A stretch of 64,000 nucleotides of DNA from Rivularia sp. MS3 (GTDB lineage: Bacteria; Cyanobacteriota; Cyanobacteriia; Cyanobacteriales; Nostocaceae): contig JAHCMI010000020.1 in the NCBI GenBank assembly GCA_019192545.1, positions 1-64,000 on the forward strand, in the 5' to 3' direction. Positions within the stretch are counted from its first letter, which is position 1. Every line of letters begins with the position of its first letter. Positions 27,157 to 35,960 of the stretch are shown here, piece after piece. Both the position numbers and the translations under genes were made by a program. Under the pieces are notes generated by a model. That model made no database searches, was not told where the DNA came from, and saw only the letters and a program-made list of their open reading frames with translations.

Positions 27157-27363
27157 GAATGTAAAAATAGCCAAAACACAGGCGTGGGGCACAATTGACT
27201 CGCTAACCGTTTTAGATTACTTTTAGGCTATTGCGGCAGAAAAACATTCTCGAACGCAGTTATTTAAATTGTGATTACCGCATTATTGGGCCAGGGTCAA
27301 GGTGCCTCATACTCTTAGTATGGTTTACAGTAGAATTAGCAACAAAAGCGAAAATAATTGCCA

Positions 27364-27708
27364 ATGGTGTTTGATCCAGATTTTTTGAACGACAACTTTG
27401 ACCAACACCCGAATCAAAATATTTTTGACAACATTGAGGAAAATCCCAATCAGTTGCTCAAATATCTTGAACATCAACCTCCCGAGGTTTTAGCACGTGT
27501 AGCCCAGTCTGTCAGCCCCGAAATTAAACAAATCATTTCGCAAAACGTCCAAGGGCTTGTAGGAATGTTACCCCCAGCAAATTTTAACGTGCAGGTGACA
27601 ACAGACAGGGATAATCTTGCTGGACTTTTAGCTTCAGCAATGATGACGGGGTATTTCCTGCGCCAAATGGAACAAAGGATGAATTTAGATAACTTAACGA
27701 ACAAATAG
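27364..27708 (+). CDS. DUF760 family protein
   Basis: A 114-residue member of the DUF760 family, conserved in cyanobacteria and plastids. Typical segments are NPNQLLKYLEHQPPEVLARVA, QIISQNVQGLVGMLPP, FNVQVTTDRDNLAGLLASAM and MTGYFLRQMEQRM. In plants a DUF760 protein is a regulated Clp protease substrate, but the molecular role here is unknown. The ATG at 27364 (MVFDPDFLND) is preferred to a TTG two codons earlier. It has no membrane segment and no operon partner beyond nearby scpB. Confidence 0.88.
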   Translation: MVFDPDFLNDNFDQHPNQNIFDNIEENPNQLLKYLEHQPPEVLARVAQSVSPEIKQIISQNVQGLVGMLPPANFNVQVTTDRDNLAGLLASAMMTGYFLRQMEQRMNLDNLTNK

Positions 27709-27714
27709 CCTTGC

Positions 27715-27830
27715 CCTAGTTATGAGTTATGAGAAAAGTCAATCTATTTACGGTTTACCAGTTAGTACCTCTAAGGGTAGCAACCGGTAACCAGTGATTG
27801 TTGACTGACTCTTAACTCTTAACTCTCCCC
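27715..27830. repeat. Short repeat tract after the DUF760 gene
   Basis: AGTTATGAGTTATGAG and CTTAACTCTTAACTCT direct repeats lie between the convergent DUF760 and Deg protease genes. No canonical terminator is obvious. Confidence 0.55.
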
Positions 27831-27897
27831 TTAAATGACAATACCAAGTTGAAAGTCTTGTTAGGAGTTTGTTAATAATTTTTTCCAAAATCCTTGT

Positions 27898-29106
27898 TTA
27901 TTTATGGGGATAAGCCCCAGATTCAACTTTAAATGTTTGAACTTTGCTTCCGCGTTTAACTTGAATTTGCAGAATATCTCCGACAGTGGAGGATTCAACA
28001 AGTTTTTGCACTTGTGCGGAGGATTTTACGGGTTGTTTATTAACTTTAATGATGATATCCCCTGGACGTAATCCTGCTTCTTGGGCGGGGGAATCAGAAG
28101 TAACTCTTCTTACTAGAATGCCAGTATCTTGCTCTAATTTGAGCGAAGTTTCTTGAGTTAGCTGCTTTTTTCTAGTAGGAGTCAAGTCTACCATTTCTAT
28201 ACCTAGGAAGGGATGCTGTACTTTCCCTTTAGTAAATAATTCATCTGCAATCCGAGCGGCGGTTTCGATGGGAATGGCGAAGCCCAAACCTTGAGCATCG
28301 GCTCTAATTGCCGTATTGACTCCAATCACTTCACCGTTAGAATTTAATAAAGGTCCCCCCGAATTACCGGGGTTAATCGCAGCATCAGTTTGAATAAAGC
28401 TAACTCGCTTGTCTGGAACTCCTACTTGAGCGCTGGTGCGATCTGTCGCGCTGATAATGCCAATTGTGACGGTATTATCCAAACCCAAAGGATTGCCAAT
28501 AGCGATCGCCCATTGCCCGGGAATCAAATTTCGCGAACTTCCCAATCTAACGTTAGGTAATTCCGTCGCGGGAATCTTGACAACGGCAACATCAGTAATT
28601 TTATCAACGCCAACTACTTTACCTTCAAAAGTACGACCATCTTTAAGCGTAACCTGAACGGTATCTGTATCCGATACCACATGAGCATTAGTCAACAACT
28701 TGCCGTCATCGCTCAATATAAAACCAGAACCCGTACCCCGTTCAATTCTTTCTTGGGGAAACGGCTGCTCATCCTCTCCGAAAAACCGCCGTAGGAGAGG
28801 ATTTTTCAATGCCTTTGATATGGGATTAGCGACTTTACGAGTAGCATTAATTCGTACTACCGCAGAACCAGTTTTTTGGACTGCGCTAGCAATAAAATTC
28901 ATGTCACCCCCTCGACTTGCGCCAACAGACGCTCCTACTGGACGATTGATAACAGTTTCCGGAGGCAAAGCTGCTGTCACATTTTTAAACTGATTATAAG
29001 AGCGACTTTGGGGCAGGAAGCGACTTCCCAACAAACCTGCACCGCCACCAATTGCCACTAAAGAAAGGGAAACAGCCAATTGTTTTACAGATAACTTCAT
29101 AACCAT
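27898..29106 (-). CDS. Deg/HtrA family serine protease (HhoA/HhoB/HtrA type)
   Basis: A 402-residue trypsin-like protease with one PDZ domain, involved in protein quality control in the periplasm or thylakoid lumen. The N-terminus has a hydrophobic export signal (VKQLAVSLSLVAIGGGAGLL). The catalytic triad is visible: His in LLTNAHVV, Asp in TDVAVVKI and Ser in GNSGGPLL. The PDZ domain (about 300-395) includes GLRPGDIIIKVNKQPV. Cyanobacteria normally have three such paralogues; I cannot say which one this is. The start is ATG at 29106 (MVMK). It is convergent with the DUF760 gene and divergent from the M23 endopeptidase gene. Confidence 0.93.
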   Translation of the reverse strand: MVMKLSVKQLAVSLSLVAIGGGAGLLGSRFLPQSRSYNQFKNVTAALPPETVINRPVGASVGASRGGDMNFIASAVQKTGSAVVRINATRKVANPISKALKNPLLRRFFGEDEQPFPQERIERGTGSGFILSDDGKLLTNAHVVSDTDTVQVTLKDGRTFEGKVVGVDKITDVAVVKIPATELPNVRLGSSRNLIPGQWAIAIGNPLGLDNTVTIGIISATDRTSAQVGVPDKRVSFIQTDAAINPGNSGGPLLNSNGEVIGVNTAIRADAQGLGFAIPIETAARIADELFTKGKVQHPFLGIEMVDLTPTRKKQLTQETSLKLEQDTGILVRRVTSDSPAQEAGLRPGDIIIKVNKQPVKSSAQVQKLVESSTVGDILQIQVKRGSKVQTFKVESGAYPHK

Positions 29107-29469
29107 ACGTTCTTAGACAGCAATGCAGATGCGAGCTTTATAATTTTAGTAAACAAGAAAATTAGTTGAATTTGCAGTTAGACAACAAAGGTATGAAAAA
29201 ATTTACCTTTGAATAATAAAATTTATAAGAGATAATCCACAGTCAGATTTTGGATTAACTCCACGAATAAATCTACTGAGTTACAAATTTGATATTTTCA
29301 GAAAATGTTTGACTTAGAAAGCCATCAAGTTTCTAAAATTTCAACTCAGCTTTTCCTGAAAATAAATTCAGGCTTGAGGCGCATGTATTCTTAATTAATT
29401 TGTAAGCGAATACACATCGACTAAAACTTTAAAATAATCTATATATAAACTTATCATTTTTTTATATAC
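29107..29469. other. 363-bp divergent promoter region
   Basis: The region separates the Deg protease and M23 endopeptidase genes. It is AT-rich with no recognisable repeat or small gene. Promoter elements could not be placed. Confidence 0.4.
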
Positions 29470-30360
29470 ATGAGCTTTCGTTGTTGTTCAGTCTGGTTTT
29501 GTAGTTTGAGCGGTATACTTGGCTTAACATCTATATTTCCTGATGCTGCTAAGGCGCAGTCAGCGGAAAGAAATTGTCCAAAACCAGCTTTGGAACGTTT
29601 TGTTAACCATCAAGTAGCGCCAGAAGAAACTTTGAAATCCATAGCACAAAGCTATAGCGTTACTCCTGCAACTATTATCCGCATGAATCCTACAATACGT
29701 AACGGTAAAGTTACTGTAGGTAAAAATTTAATTATCCCTCCCTACGATGGAATTGTAGTTAAGGTAGCCAGGGGACAAACTTTAAAGCAAATAGCAGCAA
29801 AACATAAGATTCGTGCCGATGCGCTGTTTGAAGTCAACGGTTGTCAAGAAAATCCTCAAGTCGTTTTTGTTCCCAAATTAAACAAATCGCAAGGTTCGAC
29901 TCAAGCTGCATCTACAAAAACAAACATTCTTGAAACTATTACCAATTCTAGTAAACTCAGCGGATATCCTCTACCAGAAAATACATCTGTAGCTTTCCCT
30001 TTTGGCTGGCAAATAAATCCAGATAATGGTGAGGTTTTTTTCCATAGCGGTATAGACTTGTCAGCACAACCGGGAACATCCGTACAAGCAATCAGCGAGG
30101 GAGTAGTAGTTTTAGCTCAAGAACAAGGTTCTTACGGCAATTTGGTAATCATCAATCACAGCGGCGGAATGCAAAGTCGCTATGCCCACCTTGAGGATAT
30201 CAAAGTTAGCGTCGGAGAGGAAGTAAATAAAGGTGATTTAGTGGGAACAGTAGGAAGCACCGGCACACCAACCTTGAAAAAACCACACCTGCACTTTGAA
30301 ATCCGTTCCAGTTCCTCTTTAGGTTGGGTAGCAAAAGATCCAAAAGAGTATCTTGAATGA
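29470..30360 (+). CDS. LysM and M23 peptidase (peptidoglycan endopeptidase)
   Basis: An exported 296-residue protein predicted to bind and cut peptidoglycan. A signal peptide (about 1-30, with SGILGLTSIFPDAAKAQS) is followed by two LysM-like repeats (VNHQVAPEETLKSIAQSYSV and VKVARGQTLKQIAAKHKI) covering about 42-135. The C-terminal M23/LytM domain (about 175-296) has the zinc ligands His-x3-Asp in HSGIDL and the pair in HLHFEIR. It is thus likely to be catalytically active rather than an EnvC/NlpD-like activator. Start: ATG at 29470. It is divergent from the Deg protease gene. Confidence 0.92.
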   Translation: MSFRCCSVWFCSLSGILGLTSIFPDAAKAQSAERNCPKPALERFVNHQVAPEETLKSIAQSYSVTPATIIRMNPTIRNGKVTVGKNLIIPPYDGIVVKVARGQTLKQIAAKHKIRADALFEVNGCQENPQVVFVPKLNKSQGSTQAASTKTNILETITNSSKLSGYPLPENTSVAFPFGWQINPDNGEVFFHSGIDLSAQPGTSVQAISEGVVVLAQEQGSYGNLVIINHSGGMQSRYAHLEDIKVSVGEEVNKGDLVGTVGSTGTPTLKKPHLHFEIRSSSSLGWVAKDPKEYLE

Positions 30361-30433
30361 TGATTGGTTCGTAGTTGCGCTGTCTTCGCCAAAAATCTTG
30401 ACTAATAACGGGTAATTGGTAAATTACCACCCT

Positions 30434-30600
30434 CAGTTGGTAGGTTGGGTTAGGCGCATTCGGAAATCATGGTTTTGACTATAAATATGCAGCGACGTAA
30501 CCCAACATTTGATACTCTTGATTTTTAACTCCTAACTCCTAACTCCTAACTCCTAACTCCTAACTCTTTACTGTTCACTGTTAACTGCTCACTGTTCACT
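30434..30600. repeat. Dispersed palindrome and AACTCCT/CACTGTT STRR tract
   Basis: GGTAGGTTGGGTTAGGCGCATTC...GTAACCCAACATT (30438-30510) is a relative of the palindrome at 7927. It is followed by five AACTCCT heptamers and several CACTGTT heptamers to 30600. The tract encodes the last residues of the minus-strand gene that ends at 30546. Upstream, GTTCGTAGTTGCGC (about 30368-30381) recurs at 52516-52529. Confidence 0.8.
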
Positions 30601-31586
30601 ATCACCATTCCCGCATCTACAAATCTCTTAAATGCTGCATCGGCTTGTTCGCTGTAATCAACAACTCCAGGAACAACCACGGGGGAAGTGCAATCTTCGA
30701 GGAGATAAACTTTTTTAGCAAGGTTAATATCTATTTTCTTAATATCTGTTAACAAATCATCGATTGTCCAAGCTACGCAATGACTTTTTGCTTGTCCGGC
30801 AATGATGATTTTATCAAACTCTAAAAGCTGTTTTATTAAACGGTGATTTTTTTCTGCAATCAAAGAATTATCAAAGCTTTCTAATATTTCTGGACTTAAT
30901 ACCGAATAATTTTCAGTTAAAGGATTATTCCCCTTAATTTCAAATTGTGCTTGAGAATTGCGAGCGATGGAATGAAAAAATATTGCTTCTTCCACAGAGG
31001 AAACCAAAGCATGTCCAATTCCACCCAGCATAGAATGATATGACCAAACCGTGAGGGGATATTTGCCGTTTTCGGTGAGTTTTTTGACGTAGTGGTAAGC
31101 ATATTTTTCTAAAAACTTGTAATCGTATCCCAAACTATAGCTAACTGCCGGATTAACCTTCCAGTTACCATTATCAATATCATCTGGAACAATATTAGTA
31201 GCCGAAGGAATCGGATGCTCCCCAGCGGAATTTACCCAAAACACGGGATGGAAAATTTGCATTGCGGTGTGAGTATCCATTGTGGGTATGATTGTAGTAA
31301 TTTCACTCAAATTGCGATAAATAAACTTACACAAACGCACGTTATCTTCTATCGCTCCTTTTCCCGACTTTCCACCCACGAATAACTCAAAATCGGGAAT
31401 ACAAAAAGTGTTTTGCACATCAATTAATAATAGACAAACGCGGGTTTTATCTTCAGATGCTGGTTTGATATTGTGTTGCTTTGCCCATGCTTCCGCTTCA
31501 GTGGAAAGTTGTTGATAAGGTACCCGCCACACTTCGCTGACTTTTGCGGAGTTGAAATGTGGGGGGATGGGGAGTTGGGTATTCAT
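30546..31586 (-). CDS. Isochorismatase-like cysteine hydrolase
   Basis: A 346-residue member of the isochorismatase/nicotinamidase superfamily, larger than the usual 180-220 residues. The nucleophile-side motifs are present: Asp in LLLIDVQNTFC (about residue 54) and Cys in AGQAKSHCVAWTI. A long central insertion (about 95-225) holds WVNSAGEHPIPSATNIVPDD and TVWSYHSMLGGIGHALVSS. This domain arrangement is seen in cyanobacterial and other bacterial hydrolases of unknown substrate. The last 17 residues (VNSEQLTVNSKELGVRS) are translated from the adjoining AACTGTTCACTG/AACTCC repeats, so the tail is repeat-derived. The true substrate is unknown. Confidence 0.8.
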   Translation of the reverse strand: MNTQLPIPPHFNSAKVSEVWRVPYQQLSTEAEAWAKQHNIKPASEDKTRVCLLLIDVQNTFCIPDFELFVGGKSGKGAIEDNVRLCKFIYRNLSEITTIIPTMDTHTAMQIFHPVFWVNSAGEHPIPSATNIVPDDIDNGNWKVNPAVSYSLGYDYKFLEKYAYHYVKKLTENGKYPLTVWSYHSMLGGIGHALVSSVEEAIFFHSIARNSQAQFEIKGNNPLTENYSVLSPEILESFDNSLIAEKNHRLIKQLLEFDKIIIAGQAKSHCVAWTIDDLLTDIKKIDINLAKKVYLLEDCTSPVVVPGVVDYSEQADAAFKRFVDAGMVIVNSEQLTVNSKELGVRS

Positions 31587-31651
31587 TTTTATTATCTATT
31601 ATCGTTGACAATATATTAATTTTATGAATATTAACTTAGTTTTGTAGTTTT

Positions 31652-31686
31652 GTAGGGTGTGTTATCGCGGAGCGTAACGCACCATT
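31652..31686. repeat. Dispersed repeat GTAGGGTGTGTTATCGCGGAGCGTAACGCACC
   Basis: TAGGGTGTGTTA is followed by CGCGGAGCG and TAACGCACCAT. The two outer parts are complementary over GTG(T/C)GTTA/TAACGCAC. Close copies lie at 17959-17993 and 52813-52847, and looser ones at 363-420, 6975-7042 and 45877-45955. Confidence 0.8.
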
Positions 31687-31842
31687 ATTAAGGTTGTAAA
31701 TAATCCGCCGGGGAATGCAATTCCCCGTCTAATAGCAAAAGTCCTATAAATAGGACTAAAAAATCTGTCATAGATAATAAACTGTTACATAGAAAGTTTT
31801 TCAAAATTAAAGCCGATTAGAAATTTTCAACTGGTTAATAAA

Positions 31843-33063
31843 ATGAATTCTAAAGAATTAATTGAGCGTTATCAAACTGGGGAAAGGGATTTTTCTGGTG
31901 TTGATTTGAGTGGGATTGATTTTGATGAATTGAATCCAAGTTTGGATAATATTATTAATTTGAGTGGAGCTAATTTTACAGGAGTAAATTTAAGTCATGC
32001 TAATTTTTCCTATACGAATTTGAACAATGCTAACTTTAGTAATGCCAACCTTGCAGGAGCGAATTTAACCTACGTATTGTTATTACATGCTATTTTTGAA
32101 AATGCGAATTTAACCAGAGCTACTATTTACAGTGAGTTTTTATCAAGCGCAATTTTTAAAAGTGCTAATCTTCATCAAGCAATAATAAAAGATTGGTGTA
32201 AAGATTATGATAAAGGGGTAATGAAACTTTGTAATTATGCTGCACTATGTGGGACTGATTTAGAGCTAGCTAATTTAAGCAATGTAAATTTAAAATCAGC
32301 ATGTTTAGAAGGTGCAATTCTTTTACAAGCAAACTTACAGAATGCAAATCTTGATAAAGCCTATTTAAATTATGCTAATTTAATTGGCGCTGATTTAACA
32401 GGTGCTAGTTTAAAAGATGCACTCCTAGAAGGAATAACTTACAGTCCAGAAACTATTTTTCCAGAAGGTACTGATTTTAGTAAAGGTTACTTAATCGCAG
32501 CAGGTGTTGACTTAAGTATTGCTAACTTTGAATACCTTGAACACAAGTTTTTACATTTACGTGGTGCAAATCTTTCCCAAGCTAATCTAAGGGGTGTTAA
32601 ATCATTCGGAAATTTAGAAAATGCAAATTTAAGCGGTGCTGATTTAACAGAAGCTGATATTCGGAGAACTAATTTGAGAAATGCAAATTTAAGCGGTGCT
32701 ATTTTCAGTGGTTCGTTAGAACATACAGATTTACGAGGTGCTAATTTAACGGGAGCAAATCTTAATGAAGCCGATTTGAGTAAAGCTTTATATAGTCCTG
32801 AAACTATTTTTCCGCCAGATACTGATTTGTCAAAAGCGTATTGCATTTGTCCCGGTAGTAATCTAAGAAATGCCGATTTAAGCGGACTAGATTTAAACGG
32901 TTGTAATCTTATTTGGCTTAATTTAAGTAATGTTAATTTTACAAATGCTAATTTACAAGGTGCAATTTTGATAGGCACGCATTTAGAAGATGCTGAGTTA
33001 GATAATGCGATTTTCTGCAATACTATTATGCCCGATAGAACTATTAGGAATGATAATTGTTAA
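31843..33063 (+). CDS. Pentapeptide-repeat protein
   Basis: The 406-residue protein is built of A(N/D)L-type pentapeptides forming right-handed quadrilateral beta-helices: about 25-115, 140-205, 240-320 and 343-395. Two near-identical non-pentapeptide linkers interrupt them (YSPETIFPEGTDFSKGYLIA near 212 and YSPETIFPPDTDLSKAYCIC near 322). They indicate internal duplication of a helix-plus-linker module. A short leader MNSKELIERYQTGERDFSGV is typical of cyanobacterial members. There is no signal peptide, so it is probably cytosolic. Cellular roles of most such proteins are unknown. It starts at ATG. Confidence 0.93.
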   Translation: MNSKELIERYQTGERDFSGVDLSGIDFDELNPSLDNIINLSGANFTGVNLSHANFSYTNLNNANFSNANLAGANLTYVLLLHAIFENANLTRATIYSEFLSSAIFKSANLHQAIIKDWCKDYDKGVMKLCNYAALCGTDLELANLSNVNLKSACLEGAILLQANLQNANLDKAYLNYANLIGADLTGASLKDALLEGITYSPETIFPEGTDFSKGYLIAAGVDLSIANFEYLEHKFLHLRGANLSQANLRGVKSFGNLENANLSGADLTEADIRRTNLRNANLSGAIFSGSLEHTDLRGANLTGANLNEADLSKALYSPETIFPPDTDLSKAYCICPGSNLRNADLSGLDLNGCNLIWLNLSNVNFTNANLQGAILIGTHLEDAELDNAIFCNTIMPDRTIRNDNC

Positions 33064-33088
33064 TTTATCGATTTTGTCATAATTATTG

Positions 33089-33275
33089 GGTGGTGCGTGA
33101 CGGTATAATCAATTTATCTTGTTAAAATCGATAATTTCTCGTAACCGTCACAGCAACGGCAATAAAGGGGGAAGAAAATCTACACCCCTTTTTGCCTCCC
33201 CTACAAAACAACTTTGACTCCGTTAATCTCTTCACTCTGCGCTCTTTGTGTCTCTGCGGTTTTTTTTCTTGTCAA
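33089..33275. repeat. Two dispersed repeats downstream of the pentapeptide gene
   Basis: A hairpin repeat (GTGCGTGACGGT at about 33094, ACCGTCACAGCA at about 33143) continues into a core at 33167-33188 and TTGCCTCCCCTAC. This core is the uninterrupted form of the repeat that carries an inserted palindrome at 470-512. The CTCTGCGCTCTTTG-type repeat follows at 33233-33268. Confidence 0.75.
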
Positions 33276-33313
33276 AAAGCTTAACTCATAATTTCTTACT
33301 ACTTATTGCATTT

Positions 33314-33706
33314 TTATTCCCAAAATCTTTGCCTTTCTGCAATTCTTTCATCGATATTTAACTGAAGCAAATTTGCGGTTGTTCGTCCTTCTGCCGTTAA
33401 TCCTTGAATGTTGAAGTTTTCCATTCTAAAATGTTCTTCCCACTTTTGCTTGCGGGGATGAAAAAGGAAACTGAATTCTCCTGTTTGTGGATCAAATGAA
33501 CCTAAATCTGTTCCCTTATGACGATTGCATCGCCAACAAGTAAAAGCTAAATTTTCAGCATCTGTCGCACCACCATGTTTTACTGCAATTATATGGTCTA
33601 CTTCATGGGAGTAAAAAGCAACATCTGACCGAAGTAAACAGTATTCACAACTATAATTTGCTCGTTGTTCAACCTGACGACGTAGAGCAACACTAATATA
33701 GGTCAT
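33314..33706 (-). CDS. HNH endonuclease family protein
   Basis: A 130-residue protein with an HNH/zinc-binding core: CEYC (about residue 20), the catalytic HEVDHIIAVKHGG, then NLAFTCWRCNRHKG with the second Cys pair. This is the pattern of a metal-dependent nicking or cutting nuclease domain. It starts with ATG, overlapping the stop codon of the upstream gene by four bases (ATGA), so the two genes are translationally coupled. Stand-alone HNH genes of this type are common in cyanobacteria and their targets are unknown. Confidence 0.88.
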   Translation of the reverse strand: MTYISVALRRQVEQRANYSCEYCLLRSDVAFYSHEVDHIIAVKHGGATDAENLAFTCWRCNRHKGTDLGSFDPQTGEFSFLFHPRKQKWEEHFRMENFNIQGLTAEGRTTANLLQLNIDERIAERQRFWE

Positions 33707-34053
33707 GATTTACTTTTAATATTCTTCAAATTCCCTGATTTTAACATAATTACTAAATGTTCAATCCGCTCATATTCATCAAGCTCTATACGTTCTTGTT
33801 CGGTTATATCACCTGCTTTACTACGTTCTAAAAGCAGTCGCAAACGTTTTTGCATTTCAGGTGTGGGACGAAAGTTAGCTATTTCTTCTGGAGTCGGATT
33901 AGTCGATAAAAAATCTAAAATGTAGCGATAAGTATGAGCTGCTAATGGTGGTTGCTGAAGGCTCAAAGTTAATAATTCAACAAGACGTTCGTCACCTAAT
34001 ATTGCTAATTGCTGAGAAAGTTCTTCTGGTACTTCTAAAGTTATTTTCGGCAC
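33703..34053 (-). CDS. Small protein coupled to HNH endonuclease
   Basis: A 116-residue acidic, helical protein beginning MPKITLEVPEELSQQLAILG, which resembles the N-termini of short DNA-binding antitoxin-like proteins. The centre and C-terminus (TEQERIELDEYERIEHLVIMLK) are like those of small proteins found next to HNH genes in cyanobacteria. The start is GTG at 34053 with GAGG seven bases upstream. It overlaps the HNH gene by four bases. A regulatory or adaptor role towards the nuclease is plausible from the coupling only. Confidence 0.7.
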   Translation of the reverse strand: MPKITLEVPEELSQQLAILGDERLVELLTLSLQQPPLAAHTYRYILDFLSTNPTPEEIANFRPTPEMQKRLRLLLERSKAGDITEQERIELDEYERIEHLVIMLKSGNLKNIKSKS

Positions 34054-34555
34054 ATCAAAACCTCTTCGGTATTATTCTTCTAATTTTACTCATTTTTACT
34101 TTCTTATCCATTAAATAAACAATCCATCTACCGCAACAACATTTCCATAAACACTTCACAGGGGCTATCGTTGTATTGATGTAATTTTAATTGCTTTGTT
34201 TTTCATATTTAGTTTTTTAATTGGGTGGTATTGAAGAATAACTTAATACAAATCAATATTTATTGTTGGGTTGCGCGCAGCGAAACCCAACCTACAATTA
34301 ATGCAACTGTTGGGAGAGGTAAAATTTTACGTCTCTTTAACTCGTTGGGTATTATGATTATTTTTCGCGAAAGGGTTATTGTATAGCTTGTATCTAGATA
34401 ATTACCTAACGAAATGCAATCATAAATCTGTTTTATCCAAATTATTAACTTTAACCAAGAAATTTAACATCTAAAGGGCTTGAACTATGGCAATCTGAAA
34501 AACAGAATGTTTGAAAATTTGATATCTTCGCTACAGAATTTTACTGAAACAGGTT
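34054..34555. other. 502-bp divergent region upstream of ispG
   Basis: The region contains a short palindromic repeat GTTGGGTT...AACCCAAC (34264-34292) and a CGTCTCT remnant near 34330. It must hold the ispG promoter. No small gene was recognised. Confidence 0.5.
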
Positions 34556-35785
34556 ATGCAAACCCTGCCAACACCAACAACAACTAATACGGCATCTACT
34601 ACTCCCGCTTTTGAAACCACTATAAAGCGGCGTAAAACCCGTCCTGTAAGGGTCGGGGATGTAACTATCGGGGGAGGATACCCGGTGGTAGTGCAATCGA
34701 TGATTAATGAGGATACTCTCGATATTGACGGTTCGGTTGCGGCTATTCGTCGCTTGCACGAAATCGGCTGCGAAATTGTCCGAGTTACCGTACCGAGCAT
34801 GGCTCACGCTAGAGCTTTATCAGAAATTAAACAAAAGTTAAAGCAAACTTACCAGGATGTGCCAATTGTTGCCGACGTACATCACAACGGTATGAAAATC
34901 GCTTTGGAGGTTGCCAAGCATATCGAAAAGGTACGGATTAATCCAGGGCTGTATGTATTTGAAAAACCAGACTCTAATCGTACTGAATACACTAAAGCTG
35001 AATTTGACGAAATTGGCGATAAAATTGCCGATACTCTCAAACCTTTGGTAATTTCTCTGCGCGACCAAGGGAAAGCCATGCGAATCGGCGTTAACCACGG
35101 TTCTCTTGCCGAAAGAATGCTGTTTACCTATGGCGATACTCCTGAAGGAATGGTGGAGTCGGCGCTGGAGTTTATTCGTATTTGTGAATCCTTAGATTTT
35201 CATAATATAGTAATTTCACTTAAGGCTTCGCGAGTGCCGGTAATGTTAGCTGCATACCGGTTGATGGCACAGCGAATGGATGCTGAAGGTATGGATTATC
35301 CCTTGCATCTAGGTGTTACTGAAGCCGGTGACGGGGAATACGGACGAATTAAGTCAACTGCGGGAATTGCGACTTTATTAGCCGACGGAATTGGCGATAC
35401 AATTCGGGTATCTTTAACCGAATCGCCGGAAAAAGAAATTCCAGTTTGCTATAGTATTTTGCAGGCTTTGGGATTGCGGAAGACAATGGTCGAATACGTC
35501 GCTTGTCCTTCTTGCGGTCGCACTTTGTTCAATTTGGAGGAAGTGCTACACAAAGTTCGCGAAGCAACCAATCATCTCACGGGATTGGATATTGCTGTTA
35601 TGGGTTGCATCGTTAACGGCCCTGGAGAAATGGCTGATGCCGATTATGGCTATGTCGGAAAAACTCCTGGCTTTATATCGCTTTACAGGGGTCGAGAAGA
35701 AATTAAAAAAGTTCCTGAAGATAAAGGCGTAGAAGAATTGATAAACTTGATTAAAGCAGATGGACTTTGGGTAGAACCAGGTTAA
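34556..35785 (+). CDS. ispG: 4-hydroxy-3-methylbut-2-enyl diphosphate synthase
   Basis: The penultimate MEP-pathway enzyme, a [4Fe-4S] protein reducing MEcPP to HMBPP; in cyanobacteria it uses ferredoxin. The 409-residue protein has the N-terminal TIM-barrel ([47 protein letters not shown]). The C-terminal cluster-binding part has [14 protein letters not shown] and [12 protein letters not shown] supplying the three Cys and a Glu. Length and ATG start match cyanobacterial GcpE. The first 25 residues are Thr-rich and variable. Confidence 0.97.
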   Translation: MQTLPTPTTTNTASTTPAFETTIKRRKTRPVRVGDVTIGGGYPVVVQSMINEDTLDIDGSVAAIRRLHEIGCEIVRVTVPSMAHARALSEIKQKLKQTYQDVPIVADVHHNGMKIALEVAKHIEKVRINPGLYVFEKPDSNRTEYTKAEFDEIGDKIADTLKPLVISLRDQGKAMRIGVNHGSLAERMLFTYGDTPEGMVESALEFIRICESLDFHNIVISLKASRVPVMLAAYRLMAQRMDAEGMDYPLHLGVTEAGDGEYGRIKSTAGIATLLADGIGDTIRVSLTESPEKEIPVCYSILQALGLRKTMVEYVACPSCGRTLFNLEEVLHKVREATNHLTGLDIAVMGCIVNGPGEMADADYGYVGKTPGFISLYRGREEIKKVPEDKGVEELINLIKADGLWVEPG

Positions 35786-35960
35786 ACAAACAAAAGCTTT
35801 TTACGGAGAAAATCCTGCTAGTTTTGTGCTGTTTTGCAAAGCTAGCCGGATGAATGTAAAAATTTACCGAAATAACAAATTATGCTCGGTCTTTACAGTG
35901 GTAGGCTGTGTTAGATTGAGCATACTGACTATGTAAATTTCAGTCTGGCACAGCTGTAAT

